Below are positions 7,332 through 14,128 of a stretch of 43,153 bases of DNA, in pieces; position 1 is the first letter of the stretch; each line of letters begins with the position of its first letter. A program made the translations under genes and the position numbers. Under the pieces are notes generated by a model. That model had not been told where the DNA came from. It made no database searches and was given only the letters and a program-made list of their open reading frames with translations. Origin of the DNA: Sutterella sp. (GTDB lineage Bacteria; Pseudomonadota; Gammaproteobacteria; Burkholderiales; Burkholderiaceae_F); NCBI GenBank assembly GCA_020025955.1, contig JAHHRF010000011.1, positions 1-43,153 on the forward strand, given 5' to 3'.

Positions 7332-8093
7332 TTAGTTTTCCGGCTTGAAGACGGGCTTACGACCTTCTAAGAAGGCGCTCAAGGCTTCCGCGGCTTCCTG
7401 GCTGTCGCGCTGGGTGCGGTAGAGCGACTCTTCTTCGTCCACTTCGTGGAGCATGGGGTTGTTGCGCTGACGGGCGAGCAACATCTTGGTAGCACGCACG
7501 GCATTGGGCGGCAACACGGCTAAGCGAGCGACCTTAGCGTTAACGACCTTTTCCAAGTCTTCGTCTTCGTAGACGGCGGTCACTAAACGCATCTGAAGGG
7601 CTTCGTCAGCGGAGATGGGTTCACTCAAGAGCAACTTTTCAGCGGCCTGCGGAAGGCCCGCGGCCTGCGCCATCAAGCGGGCGGCACCAAAACGGGGCGC
7701 ACGTGCTAAGGCGACGTTGGGCATCGAAAAGAGAGCCTTCTTGGCGACGTAGATCAAGTCGCAATAAAGAAGCGTCGTGAGGGCTTCACCGACTGCGGGG
7801 CCCGACACTTGCGCGACCACCGGCTTCGTGAAGTTGCGAAGCGTGTCGAAAAAGCCCGTCATGGCTTCGTCTAACGCGTCCGTGGCCGTCTGCATTTCTT
7901 CCATGTCTGCGCCCGCGGAGAAGATGTGTTCATCCCCTTTTAAGAGCACCACACGCACGTTCGGGTTGTTTTCCGCTTCCAAGAGGGATTGCGTGAGCGA
8001 CGTGAACATAGCGGTGTTGATGGCATTGCGCTTGCGGGGGTTATCCAGCGTTAAGTGCAAGATGCCATAGTCATAAAGAGCCTTGACGGACAT
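7332..8093 (-). CDS. Enoyl-CoA hydratase/isomerase family protein with non-canonical active site
   Basis: A crotonase-fold protein. I use the ATG at 8091-8093 (MSVKALYDYG), which has a GAGG ribosome-binding site, giving 253 residues. Longer frames add a basic unlikely leader. The oxyanion-hole segments are present: HIFSAGADMEEM (about residue 57) and SGPAVGEALTTLLYCD (about 98). By eye the two catalytic glutamates of enoyl-CoA hydratases fall on Thr106 and Asn126, and the isomerase-type glutamate (GLVPEFG) falls on Arg134. Hydratase or isomerase activity is therefore doubtful; thioester hydrolysis, another CoA chemistry or a binding role are possible. It follows the pat gene by 68 bases and is probably cotranscribed with it. 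Confidence 0.85.
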   Translation of the reverse strand: MSVKALYDYGILHLTLDNPRKRNAINTAMFTSLTQSLLEAENNPNVRVVLLKGDEHIFSAGADMEEMQTATDALDEAMTGFFDTLRNFTKPVVAQVSGPAVGEALTTLLYCDLIYVAKKALFSMPNVALARAPRFGAARLMAQAAGLPQAAEKLLLSEPISADEALQMRLVTAVYEDEDLEKVVNAKVARLAVLPPNAVRATKMLLARQRNNPMLHEVDEEESLYRTQRDSQEAAEALSAFLEGRKPVFKPEN

Positions 8094-8161
8094 AAGGGCC
8101 TCGTGAAGAAAAGAAAAAAATCGTTTGAAGGGAGGTACTCTAACAAAAAAGCGTTGCGCTG

Positions 8162-10843
8162 TCAGATGGCTTTGACCCAACAATCGGTGTCACGTGTTTC
8201 ACGTGAAACATCGAGCGTGTAGCCTCGTTTCGTCATCAAGGCTTGCATCCCGGCGTTGCCGCGTAGCACATGCCCCATGATGGCGGTGTAGCCTCGCAGG
8301 GTGGCTTCGTGTTCGAGCTTATCCATGAGACGGTTCGCCACCCCTTTTCGGTGCCAAGCATCGGCGACTTCCACGCCAAATTCCACTTCGCCCGACAACA
8401 GGGTTTCGCTCCAGCGACCCGTGGCAATTAAGGTGCCATCGTGCCAAACGCTCCACGCACTCTCCGTTAACCAGTCAGGTTGACTGAGTTCCGCAATGCG
8501 CTCGGCGGGGATTTTCCCCGTCGTGTGGAAACGTAAATAAGCGCTCTTTTCCGTGAGGCTATCCACCAGCGTTAAAAACGCACGATAGTCCGACGGCAAC
8601 AAGGGGCGTACCGTGACGCTTTCCCCCGTTTTTAATGTCCACGTCGTGGATTCTTCCAGAGGGGGTGAGGCGATCGTTAAGTGCGAATACGCCCGATCGG
8701 GCACGGTGGAAGATTCCGAGAGCTTTAACTGCCCATCGAGCACCACGGGACCGTGTTCCGTCCACACAATGGGGTTGAGCGTTAACGACTCAATCGCCGG
8801 GATCAGGGTGGGAAGCAGCGAGAAGCGACAAAGAATTTCCCCTAAGAGCGAGGCATCAATGTCGGGCAAATCACGACGGTGATTGAATTGTTCAGAGAGC
8901 CCAGGAGAGGATAACAACTCCACCGCTTCATCCGCACTAAAGGGCGGAAGCGCTAAGGCCTTTTTCCCAGCGGCCCGCAGTAAGGGGTCCGCAGGGGATA
9001 CCACCACGAGGGGACCCAGCACATGGTCGTACTGGATCCCTAAAGAGAGGGCACGCAAGGGACTGTGCGAGACCAGGCTCTGCAAGGTCATTCCACGCAC
9101 CTCCGCCATGGGGGCGGCTTCCTTGACGTTGGCTTCAATATCGGTCCACGCACGACGTAGCGCCGCGTCGTCCGAAATCGAGAGCACCACGCCCCCGACA
9201 CGGGTTTTGTGCGTGAGCCCGCGCGCCGCCACTTTTAAGCAGACGGGGTAGCCCAAGCGCGACGCCAATTCCACCGCTTCGTCAGGGGTTTTAACTAAAT
9301 GCGTCGTGGGGCTCGGTAACTCAATTAAGTCAAAGAGCGTTTTTAAGTCCGTGACGTCTAATTGGGTGTGGCCGTTGGCGCGAGCGCGTTCCAATTCCGC
9401 TCGGAAGCGCTCCAGCGCCTCGGGGTTGAGTTCAGGGCGGAAAGCGCTCGAGGGCACCAAACGACGGTTGCGCGCTCGGATTCGATAAACGAGCGCGGCA
9501 AAGGCTCTCGCGGCGGCGCTAGGCGTTTGAATCGCCGAAATCGGGGCATTGGGTACACGACGCAATTGAGAACGCACGGAGCGCGTAATGCGACTACTTA
9601 CCCACGCGGTGATGACGGGTTTGGACGAGGCACTCGCGGTTTTCGCTAAATAGTGAAGCGTCGGGTCAATCGTTGAAATGGGCCCTGGCGCCACAATCAC
9701 AATCGCCCCATCGATCATGGGGTCGCGCAGCACAATGTCCAAGGTTTCTGAGAAACGTTGGGCGCTGGCGGTCGGTCCCACATGAATGGGGTTCACGGGA
9801 ATCTGCGGGGAGGGGAAGGCTTTCTCGAGCGCATGAATCGTGTCGTGACTCAAGGTGTGTAAGTGCGCATCGAGCCCTTCGGCGGCATCGGCACAAAGCG
9901 CGGCAAAGGCGGCGTCGTTGGAAATGACGGCCAAGCGGTTCCCGCGCGGCAAACGGTTGGACGCGAGCGCTGACACCGCAGCAATAAAGGCTTCAAAGGT
10001 GTGCACGCACTGGGCACCCGCTCGTGCCACTAAACGCTCAAAGGCATCGTCATCCCCCGCGTCTGTCCCATAGCGAAAACTCGCTAAGCGATCGGCGGCG
10101 AACCCCGAGCCATTCCCCGACTTTAAAACCACGACGTGCTTAAGGCGAGCGGCGCGGCGAAGCGCTGAATAAAAGCGTCGCGGATCCGTTAAGGCTTCCA
10201 CTTGAATGGCGATAACTTTGGTGGCGCGGTCGTCCGCATACACCTTTAAGAAGTCCGCCATCCCCACTTGCAGTTCTGCCCCTGTGGTGACGACTGAAGA
10301 AAAGCCCAATTCGGCTTCCTGTGCGTAGTCAATCATGGAGGTGGCAATGAGGCCCGATTGGGTGAGGAGCGCAATGTTCCCCGCGCGTGCCATTTCGGGC
10401 CAAAAGCTCACGTTGAGCCCATCGGCGGGCACCATCAACCCCAGGCTATCGGGCCCAATGATGGTGAGCCCCAGCTCCTGGGCTTTCGTTTGAATTTGCT
10501 CGAGCCACACGCGATCCGCCGCATAAGCCGCCTCTTCCGTGGCAATGAGGACCGCCCCCACTTGTTTTTCACCGCACTCTTCAAGCGCATCGAGCACGCG
10601 GTCGGCGCGCAAGGCAATCACCGCTAAATCAATATCGCCCGGTACCTCTTTAATCGACGGCCACGCGCGATGCTCCCCAATCCAGCGGTATTTGGGATTC
10701 ACGGGTACGGCCTGTGCGCCCATGGGGCTCATGCACAAGGCACGCCAGATATAGGAACCACGAGAAAAAGAGCGGTCACTCGCGCCAATCACGGCAATGC
10801 GGTTGGGAGCAAGCGCTCGCATTAAAGAGGAGCGGTCGGTCAT
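8162..10843 (-). CDS. pat: Pat-type protein lysine acetyltransferase (ADP-forming acyl-CoA synthetase-like + GNAT)
   Basis: Large 893-residue protein of the Pat/YfiQ (PatZ) type, which acetylates and silences acyl-CoA synthetases. Order of domains: CoA-binding Rossmann domain (about 10-130), succinyl-CoA-ligase-like flavodoxin domains (about 145-450), ATP-grasp_5 domain (about 490-700; GYPVCLKVAARGLTHKTRVGG), and a C-terminal GNAT domain (about 735-893). The GNAT acetyl-CoA loop is in VADAWHRKGVANRLMDKLE. The length agrees with E. coli YfiQ (~886). The ATG at 10843 is followed by a Rossmann-type AVIGASDRSFSRGS segment. A role in controlling CoA ligases such as the CaiC-like enzyme in this window is possible but is only an inference. 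Confidence 0.9.
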   Translation of the reverse strand: MTDRSSLMRALAPNRIAVIGASDRSFSRGSYIWRALCMSPMGAQAVPVNPKYRWIGEHRAWPSIKEVPGDIDLAVIALRADRVLDALEECGEKQVGAVLIATEEAAYAADRVWLEQIQTKAQELGLTIIGPDSLGLMVPADGLNVSFWPEMARAGNIALLTQSGLIATSMIDYAQEAELGFSSVVTTGAELQVGMADFLKVYADDRATKVIAIQVEALTDPRRFYSALRRAARLKHVVVLKSGNGSGFAADRLASFRYGTDAGDDDAFERLVARAGAQCVHTFEAFIAAVSALASNRLPRGNRLAVISNDAAFAALCADAAEGLDAHLHTLSHDTIHALEKAFPSPQIPVNPIHVGPTASAQRFSETLDIVLRDPMIDGAIVIVAPGPISTIDPTLHYLAKTASASSKPVITAWVSSRITRSVRSQLRRVPNAPISAIQTPSAAARAFAALVYRIRARNRRLVPSSAFRPELNPEALERFRAELERARANGHTQLDVTDLKTLFDLIELPSPTTHLVKTPDEAVELASRLGYPVCLKVAARGLTHKTRVGGVVLSISDDAALRRAWTDIEANVKEAAPMAEVRGMTLQSLVSHSPLRALSLGIQYDHVLGPLVVVSPADPLLRAAGKKALALPPFSADEAVELLSSPGLSEQFNHRRDLPDIDASLLGEILCRFSLLPTLIPAIESLTLNPIVWTEHGPVVLDGQLKLSESSTVPDRAYSHLTIASPPLEESTTWTLKTGESVTVRPLLPSDYRAFLTLVDSLTEKSAYLRFHTTGKIPAERIAELSQPDWLTESAWSVWHDGTLIATGRWSETLLSGEVEFGVEVADAWHRKGVANRLMDKLEHEATLRGYTAIMGHVLRGNAGMQALMTKRGYTLDVSRETRDTDCWVKAI

Positions 10844-10860
10844 AGGAGGGGCTGTCGCTT

Positions 10861-10891
10861 AGAGGCTAGGTATTTTTTTAGTTTAGCCTCT
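10861..10891. repeat. Inverted repeat upstream of pat
   Basis: Perfect 8-bp arms AGAGGCTA/TAGCCTCT separated by 15 A/T-rich bases, just upstream of the pat start and upstream of the divergent small gene. On the plus strand it is followed by TTTT, so it could also block antisense transcription leaving pat. It may be an operator or a leader hairpin; the sequence alone does not decide. Confidence 0.4.
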
Positions 10892-10974
10892 TTTCCTTCG
10901 TTGAGCCCTTGAGAAAGTGGACAGCACGGTACAATACTCTTCACTTATTTAGCCCCTTTATTTGGAACGCGGTT

Positions 10975-11217
10975 ATGACAACGACGCCCCCCGACCGTTG
11001 GGAACGTGTGGATGGCTCCACAGTGGCCTGCACGGAAAGCATTAAAGTGCTGAGCGAAAACTGGACGGAATTGGAAACGCATCTGCAAGAGAGCTTTGAC
11101 GATGCCGTGCTCTTAGGGGTCTCGAAAGCGGACTTTAAAGCCAAGATGCACGCCCTGGTGGAGGGGTTGACCTGCGACTTTAAAGAGTTAACGGCGCCCC
11201 CCAACCAAGAAGACTAA
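10975..11217 (+). CDS. Small conserved-looking hypothetical protein (80 aa)
   Basis: I do not recognise this family. The 80-residue product (ATG at 10975, MTTTPPDRWERVDG) is acidic, apparently helical and without membrane segments or a signal peptide. It carries two cysteines (in VACTES and LTCDF). A possible -10 box TACAAT at 10930-10935 with a poorly spaced TTGAGA at 10909 lies upstream, and a solid terminator follows. It therefore looks like a single-gene transcript, divergent from pat. Its coding reality rests on the clean start, terminator and the lack of an opposing gene. Function unknown. Confidence 0.6.
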   Translation: MTTTPPDRWERVDGSTVACTESIKVLSENWTELETHLQESFDDAVLLGVSKADFKAKMHALVEGLTCDFKELTAPPNQED

Positions 11218-11267
11218 GGAAAAGCCCGACTCCGCCACTTGGCGAGAGGGGTTCGTCTCGTCACAAT

Positions 11268-11317
11268 AAAGACTGTCTGAAGGTCACGTCGTTTGACCCG
11301 TTCGGGCAGTCTTTTTT
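11268..11317 (+). terminator. Intrinsic terminator after the 80-aa gene
   Basis: AAAGACTG (11268-11275) pairs with CAGTCTTT (11307-11314), with a second inner pairing near the loop, and is followed by a T-run ending at 11317. It separates the small gene from the primase-like gene. Confidence 0.8.
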
Positions 11318-11344
11318 GTTTTTCCCTTTTCTAGGAGCTCCTTC

Positions 11345-12394
11345 ATGGACGCAATCGCTTGGCGTGCTGTCATCGAAGAAACCAAAGCTCGAGCCGCGGG
11401 GCGCTGGGGCGAGATTATGCGTTCGCACGGGTTCCCGGAGCGCGCCATCACGCACGTCAATCAGCCGTGCCCCTTTTGCGGGGGTAAGGATCGCTTCTCC
11501 TTTTATTCCGACCGCCCTGAGGGGAGTTGGTTTTGCCGTGGGTGCGAACACGGTGACGGCATTGCGCTTTTAATGAAGTGGGATAACCTCACGTTTTTTG
11601 AAGCCTTGCAGACGTTACGCCGTGAGTTGGGGCTCCCGCCTATCGAAAAAGACAAAAGTTTTGTTCGTGAAACGGAGCCCGAAATCGACACGGATGACCG
11701 TCCCCCGAAGTGGCTCGCCGATTGGGAGGCGGCCACACCGTTGTCGGACATCGATAAAGACAATCCCGTTTTCCGTTATTTCTGGATTCGCAAAATTGAT
11801 TTGCCTGACGGCGTCCAAGGGCTTCGTGCGCACCCGGGACTCCCTTACTGGGATACAACGGGGGAGGAGCCCAAGAAGCTCGGTGACTTTCCCGCGCTCT
11901 TGGGGCTTTTAACGGACGACGAGGGGCGCCCCGTGAGTCTGCATCGCACGTATTTAACGCCTGAAGGCTTAAAAGCGAACGTCCCTGCGGTGAAAAAACT
12001 TACCGCTGGTCCCAAGGGACATGGCTTGATTCGACTCTCAGACGTCACGGCCACGCTTGGCATTGCCGAAGGGATTGAAACGGCGCTAAGCGCCTGGATG
12101 CTCTCGGGCACCCCCGTGTGGAGTGCCGTTAACGTCGGGGGCTTTAAAACCTTTGATGTGCCCGACGGCGTAAAACACTTACGGATCTTTGGCGACAACG
12201 ATAAAACCTTCGTGGGGCAGTACGGAGCGTATGAATTAGCGGCACGCATTACGCGCGAGCACCCGGAAGTTGAGGTCGAGGTGTTAATCCCCCGTGTGGC
12301 GGGGTTTGACTGGGCGGACGTGGCCTTGGGGCACAAAACGCGTAAGAAATCAGGGAAAACGTCGCCTAGGGAAACCGTTAAGGGGAAGGCATAA
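11345..12394 (+). CDS. Phage/plasmid-type primase-like protein (zinc finger + Toprim)
   Basis: 349-residue protein resembling the N-terminal primase portion of mobile-element replication proteins (P4 alpha or TraC-like). The N-terminal zinc ribbon is CPFC...CRGC (Cys42, 45, 64, 67) with the usual DRFSFY and GDGIALLM context. A central region (about 85-230) with phage-primase-like features precedes a Toprim domain: the conserved Glu is in GIAEGIETALSA (about 240) and the DxD-like acidic pair in LRIFGDNDKT (about 280). No helicase domain and no integrase, att site or other phage gene is next to it, so it looks like an orphan or domesticated element. An AGGAG site lies eight bases before the ATG. 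It is followed by a 374-base gap that holds a structured RNA. Confidence 0.8.
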   Translation: MDAIAWRAVIEETKARAAGRWGEIMRSHGFPERAITHVNQPCPFCGGKDRFSFYSDRPEGSWFCRGCEHGDGIALLMKWDNLTFFEALQTLRRELGLPPIEKDKSFVRETEPEIDTDDRPPKWLADWEAATPLSDIDKDNPVFRYFWIRKIDLPDGVQGLRAHPGLPYWDTTGEEPKKLGDFPALLGLLTDDEGRPVSLHRTYLTPEGLKANVPAVKKLTAGPKGHGLIRLSDVTATLGIAEGIETALSAWMLSGTPVWSAVNVGGFKTFDVPDGVKHLRIFGDNDKTFVGQYGAYELAARITREHPEVEVEVLIPRVAGFDWADVALGHKTRKKSGKTSPRETVKGKA

Positions 12395-12479
12395 CCATTG
12401 AGCGCGAAGGAAACATCGGAATTCGCGGGAAAAGAGGGCTCGTCACCTCACGCAAATGTGGGGGTCTGGTCGAGGACAA

Positions 12480-12660
12480 AGTCTCGGCTAAAGGCTAGAC
12501 TCTGAGCCAACAAACAATTTGAGTGCCGTAGAGATTGATTTTCAGACGGGTAGTAGGAAATCAAAATACGGGAAAGCAGACCTAGGGACGAGTTCGACTC
12601 ACCAAGTGGTCTGGGCTTGAGGTCTTCGGACTTCAGGCTACACCGAAGGGATAAAAGCCC
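12480..12660 (+). ncRNA. ssrS: Candidate structured RNA with 6S-like architecture
   Basis: The 374-base gap between the primase-like gene and purE has no ORF but is strongly structured. A long irregular arm is built from TGAGT/ACTCA (12520-12524 with 12597-12601), CCGTA/TACGG (12526-12530 with 12567-12571) and TGATTT/GAAATCA pairings. A short hairpin CTTGAGGTC-TTCG-GACTTCAGG (12616-12637) sits on the 3' side of an open bubble. A CTGAGCC motif sits on the 5' side at 12502. This is the 6S RNA plan: closing stem, large bubble with a small 3' hairpin, long terminal arm. The closing stem is weak in my hand fold, so the ends are approximate. If correct, the RNA binds sigma-70 holoenzyme in stationary phase. 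No other known RNA family fits better. Confidence 0.5.
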
Positions 12661-12717
12661 AGGCGGGTAGGTTTCCTAACACCACGCGTGACGGAGCCTA
12701 CCCGCCTGGGTTTTTTT
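12658..12717 (+). terminator. Very strong intrinsic terminator (14-bp stem)
   Basis: CCCAGGCGGGTAGG (12658-12671) pairs perfectly with CCTACCCGCCTGGG (12697-12710), followed by seven T. It ends the candidate 6S-like RNA and prevents read-through into purE, which starts 52 bases later. Confidence 0.92.
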
Positions 12718-12768
12718 CATTGAACCCAAGGCTCTTTCCTTTATTTGTTTTGCTCTGGGAGACAATCC

Positions 12769-13278
12769 ATGCAACCCATCGTTGGAATTGTGATGGGGTC
12801 GGACTCCGACCTCAAGGTCATGCGCCAAGCGCTGGACACCCTTCACCAGTTTGGCGTGCCCTTTGAAGTGCGCGTCGCGAGCGCTCACCGCACCCCTGAC
12901 GAGGCTCTCCAATACGCCGAGTCAGCGCGCGATCGCGGTCTTCGAGTTTTAATCGCCGGGGCTGGCGCCGCCGCCCACTTAGCGGGCGTTCTCGCTGCCA
13001 AAACCACGCTTCCCGTCATTGGTGTACCCATTAACGCCACGGCCTTACAAGGGGAAGATGCCCTCTTAGCGATGGTGCAAATGCCCGCTGGGGTCCCGGT
13101 GGCGGTTGTCGCCATTGATGGGGCAGCCAATGCCGCGCTACTCGCCATTCAAATGCTCGCCCTCGCCGACGAGGCCTTAGCCGAGAAGCTCGCACAACAC
13201 AAGCGTGCGATGGCTCGCAAAGTTCACGAAAAAAACGAAAAGCTTCAACAAGCCTTAACCGAGTTCTTCCCCGCCTAA
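12769..13278 (+). CDS. purE: N5-carboxyaminoimidazole ribonucleotide mutase PurE
   Basis: Moves the carboxyl group of N5-CAIR to give CAIR in purine synthesis. The 169 residues carry GSDSDLKVM, SAHRTPDEAL and the GAGAAAHLAGVLAAKT active-site segment. I start at the ATG at 12769, preceded by GGGAG, instead of the frame opening at 12745. A class I PurE needs PurK to make N5-CAIR, but purK is not adjacent here. The gene lies alone between two terminators, the second of which overlaps its 3' end. Confidence 0.95.
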   Translation: MQPIVGIVMGSDSDLKVMRQALDTLHQFGVPFEVRVASAHRTPDEALQYAESARDRGLRVLIAGAGAAAHLAGVLAAKTTLPVIGVPINATALQGEDALLAMVQMPAGVPVAVVAIDGAANAALLAIQMLALADEALAEKLAQHKRAMARKVHEKNEKLQQALTEFFPA

Positions 13279-13300
13279 TGGGGGTGTACTCGGTTTTTTT
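13258..13300 (+). terminator. Intrinsic terminator overlapping the purE stop
   Basis: ACCGAGT (13258-13264) inside the last purE codons pairs with ACTCGGT (13288-13294), with an inner CCCC/GGGG, then seven T. It separates purE from the purC-purL genes, so the latter probably have their own promoter in 13301-13380; I could not recognise one there. Confidence 0.8.
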
Positions 13301-13380
13301 GTCGCCAGTGTTTTAGCGCGACCGCCAGTTCTTCTTCTTTCTCTTCTCTTTTTTCGCCACATCAGGGCAAGGGAGTCACC

Positions 13381-14103
13381 ATGGACGCACAAGTTTTAGA
13401 ACAACTCTACGAAGGTAAGGCCAAGAAAGTCTTTAAGACGACGGATCCGGACCTCTACTACCTCGAATACAAGGACGATGCCACGGCCTTCAACGGGGAA
13501 AAGAAAGGTCAGATTCATGACAAAGGCGTGATGAATAACGAAATCACGTCGCTCATTTTCGAGTACCTCGCCAAAAACGGCGTACCGAACCATTTCGTCG
13601 AACGCGTGGACGATCGTCACCAAGTGGTGAAAAAGGTCACCATCGTGCCCTTGGAAGTCATCATCCGTAACCGTACCGCAGGCTCCATGGCCAAGCGCTT
13701 AGGGCTGGAAGAAGGTCTCTTGTTAGAGCCGCCCGTCTTGGACTTCTGCTACAAGAAGGACGAATTGGGGGATCCCTTAATCAACAACGACCACATCATT
13801 GCGCTCAAGTTGGCGACCCCTGACGAAGTCAAAGAAATCTCCGCCATGGCTTACCGCATCAATGCGCTCCTTCAGAAGCTCTTCTTAGAGTGCGGGCTCA
13901 TTTTGGTGGACTTCAAAGTGGAAATCGGACGACTGCCGAGCGGCGCCCTGATTTTGGCTGACGAAATTAGTCCCGATACCTGCCGACTCTGGGATGCCAA
14001 GACCTTAGAGAAGATGGACAAAGACCGCTTCCGCCGTGACTTAGGTCGAGTGGAAGAGGCCTACATCGAAGTCTTGAAACGCCTCCGTTCGGAATTGGCG
14101 TAA
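13381..14103 (+). CDS. purC: SAICAR synthetase PurC
   Basis: Joins CAIR and aspartate to form SAICAR, using ATP. The 240-residue protein is full length for the single-domain bacterial enzyme, with the N-terminal YEGKAKKVF nucleotide-binding strand, EVIIRNRTAGS, and the LADEISPDTCRLWD signature. AAGGGAG lies seven bases before the ATG. It starts the purC-purF-purM-purN-purH-purD-purL run. Confidence 0.96.
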   Translation: MDAQVLEQLYEGKAKKVFKTTDPDLYYLEYKDDATAFNGEKKGQIHDKGVMNNEITSLIFEYLAKNGVPNHFVERVDDRHQVVKKVTIVPLEVIIRNRTAGSMAKRLGLEEGLLLEPPVLDFCYKKDELGDPLINNDHIIALKLATPDEVKEISAMAYRINALLQKLFLECGLILVDFKVEIGRLPSGALILADEISPDTCRLWDAKTLEKMDKDRFRRDLGRVEEAYIEVLKRLRSELA

Positions 14104-14128
14104 TTCGATCGCTCTGAGGAGAGACGCC

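Noticed and set aside
7332..8093. A relocated caiD for the carnitine-type cluster
   Set aside because: It is a crotonase-fold protein, but the glutamates needed for hydration are missing and it is linked to pat, 22 kb from the cluster.
10909..10935. Sigma-70 promoter for the 80-aa gene
   Set aside because: The -10 (TACAAT) is fair but the best -35 is 15 bases away; too weak to list as a feature.
11345..12394. Prophage or integrative element
   Set aside because: Only one primase-like gene is present; there is no integrase, structural gene, tRNA or flanking repeat.
12395..12480. tmRNA, RNase P RNA or SRP RNA in the purE upstream gap
   Set aside because: None of their hallmark sequences (tRNA-like ends, RNase P core motif, SRP GGAAGC loop) is present.
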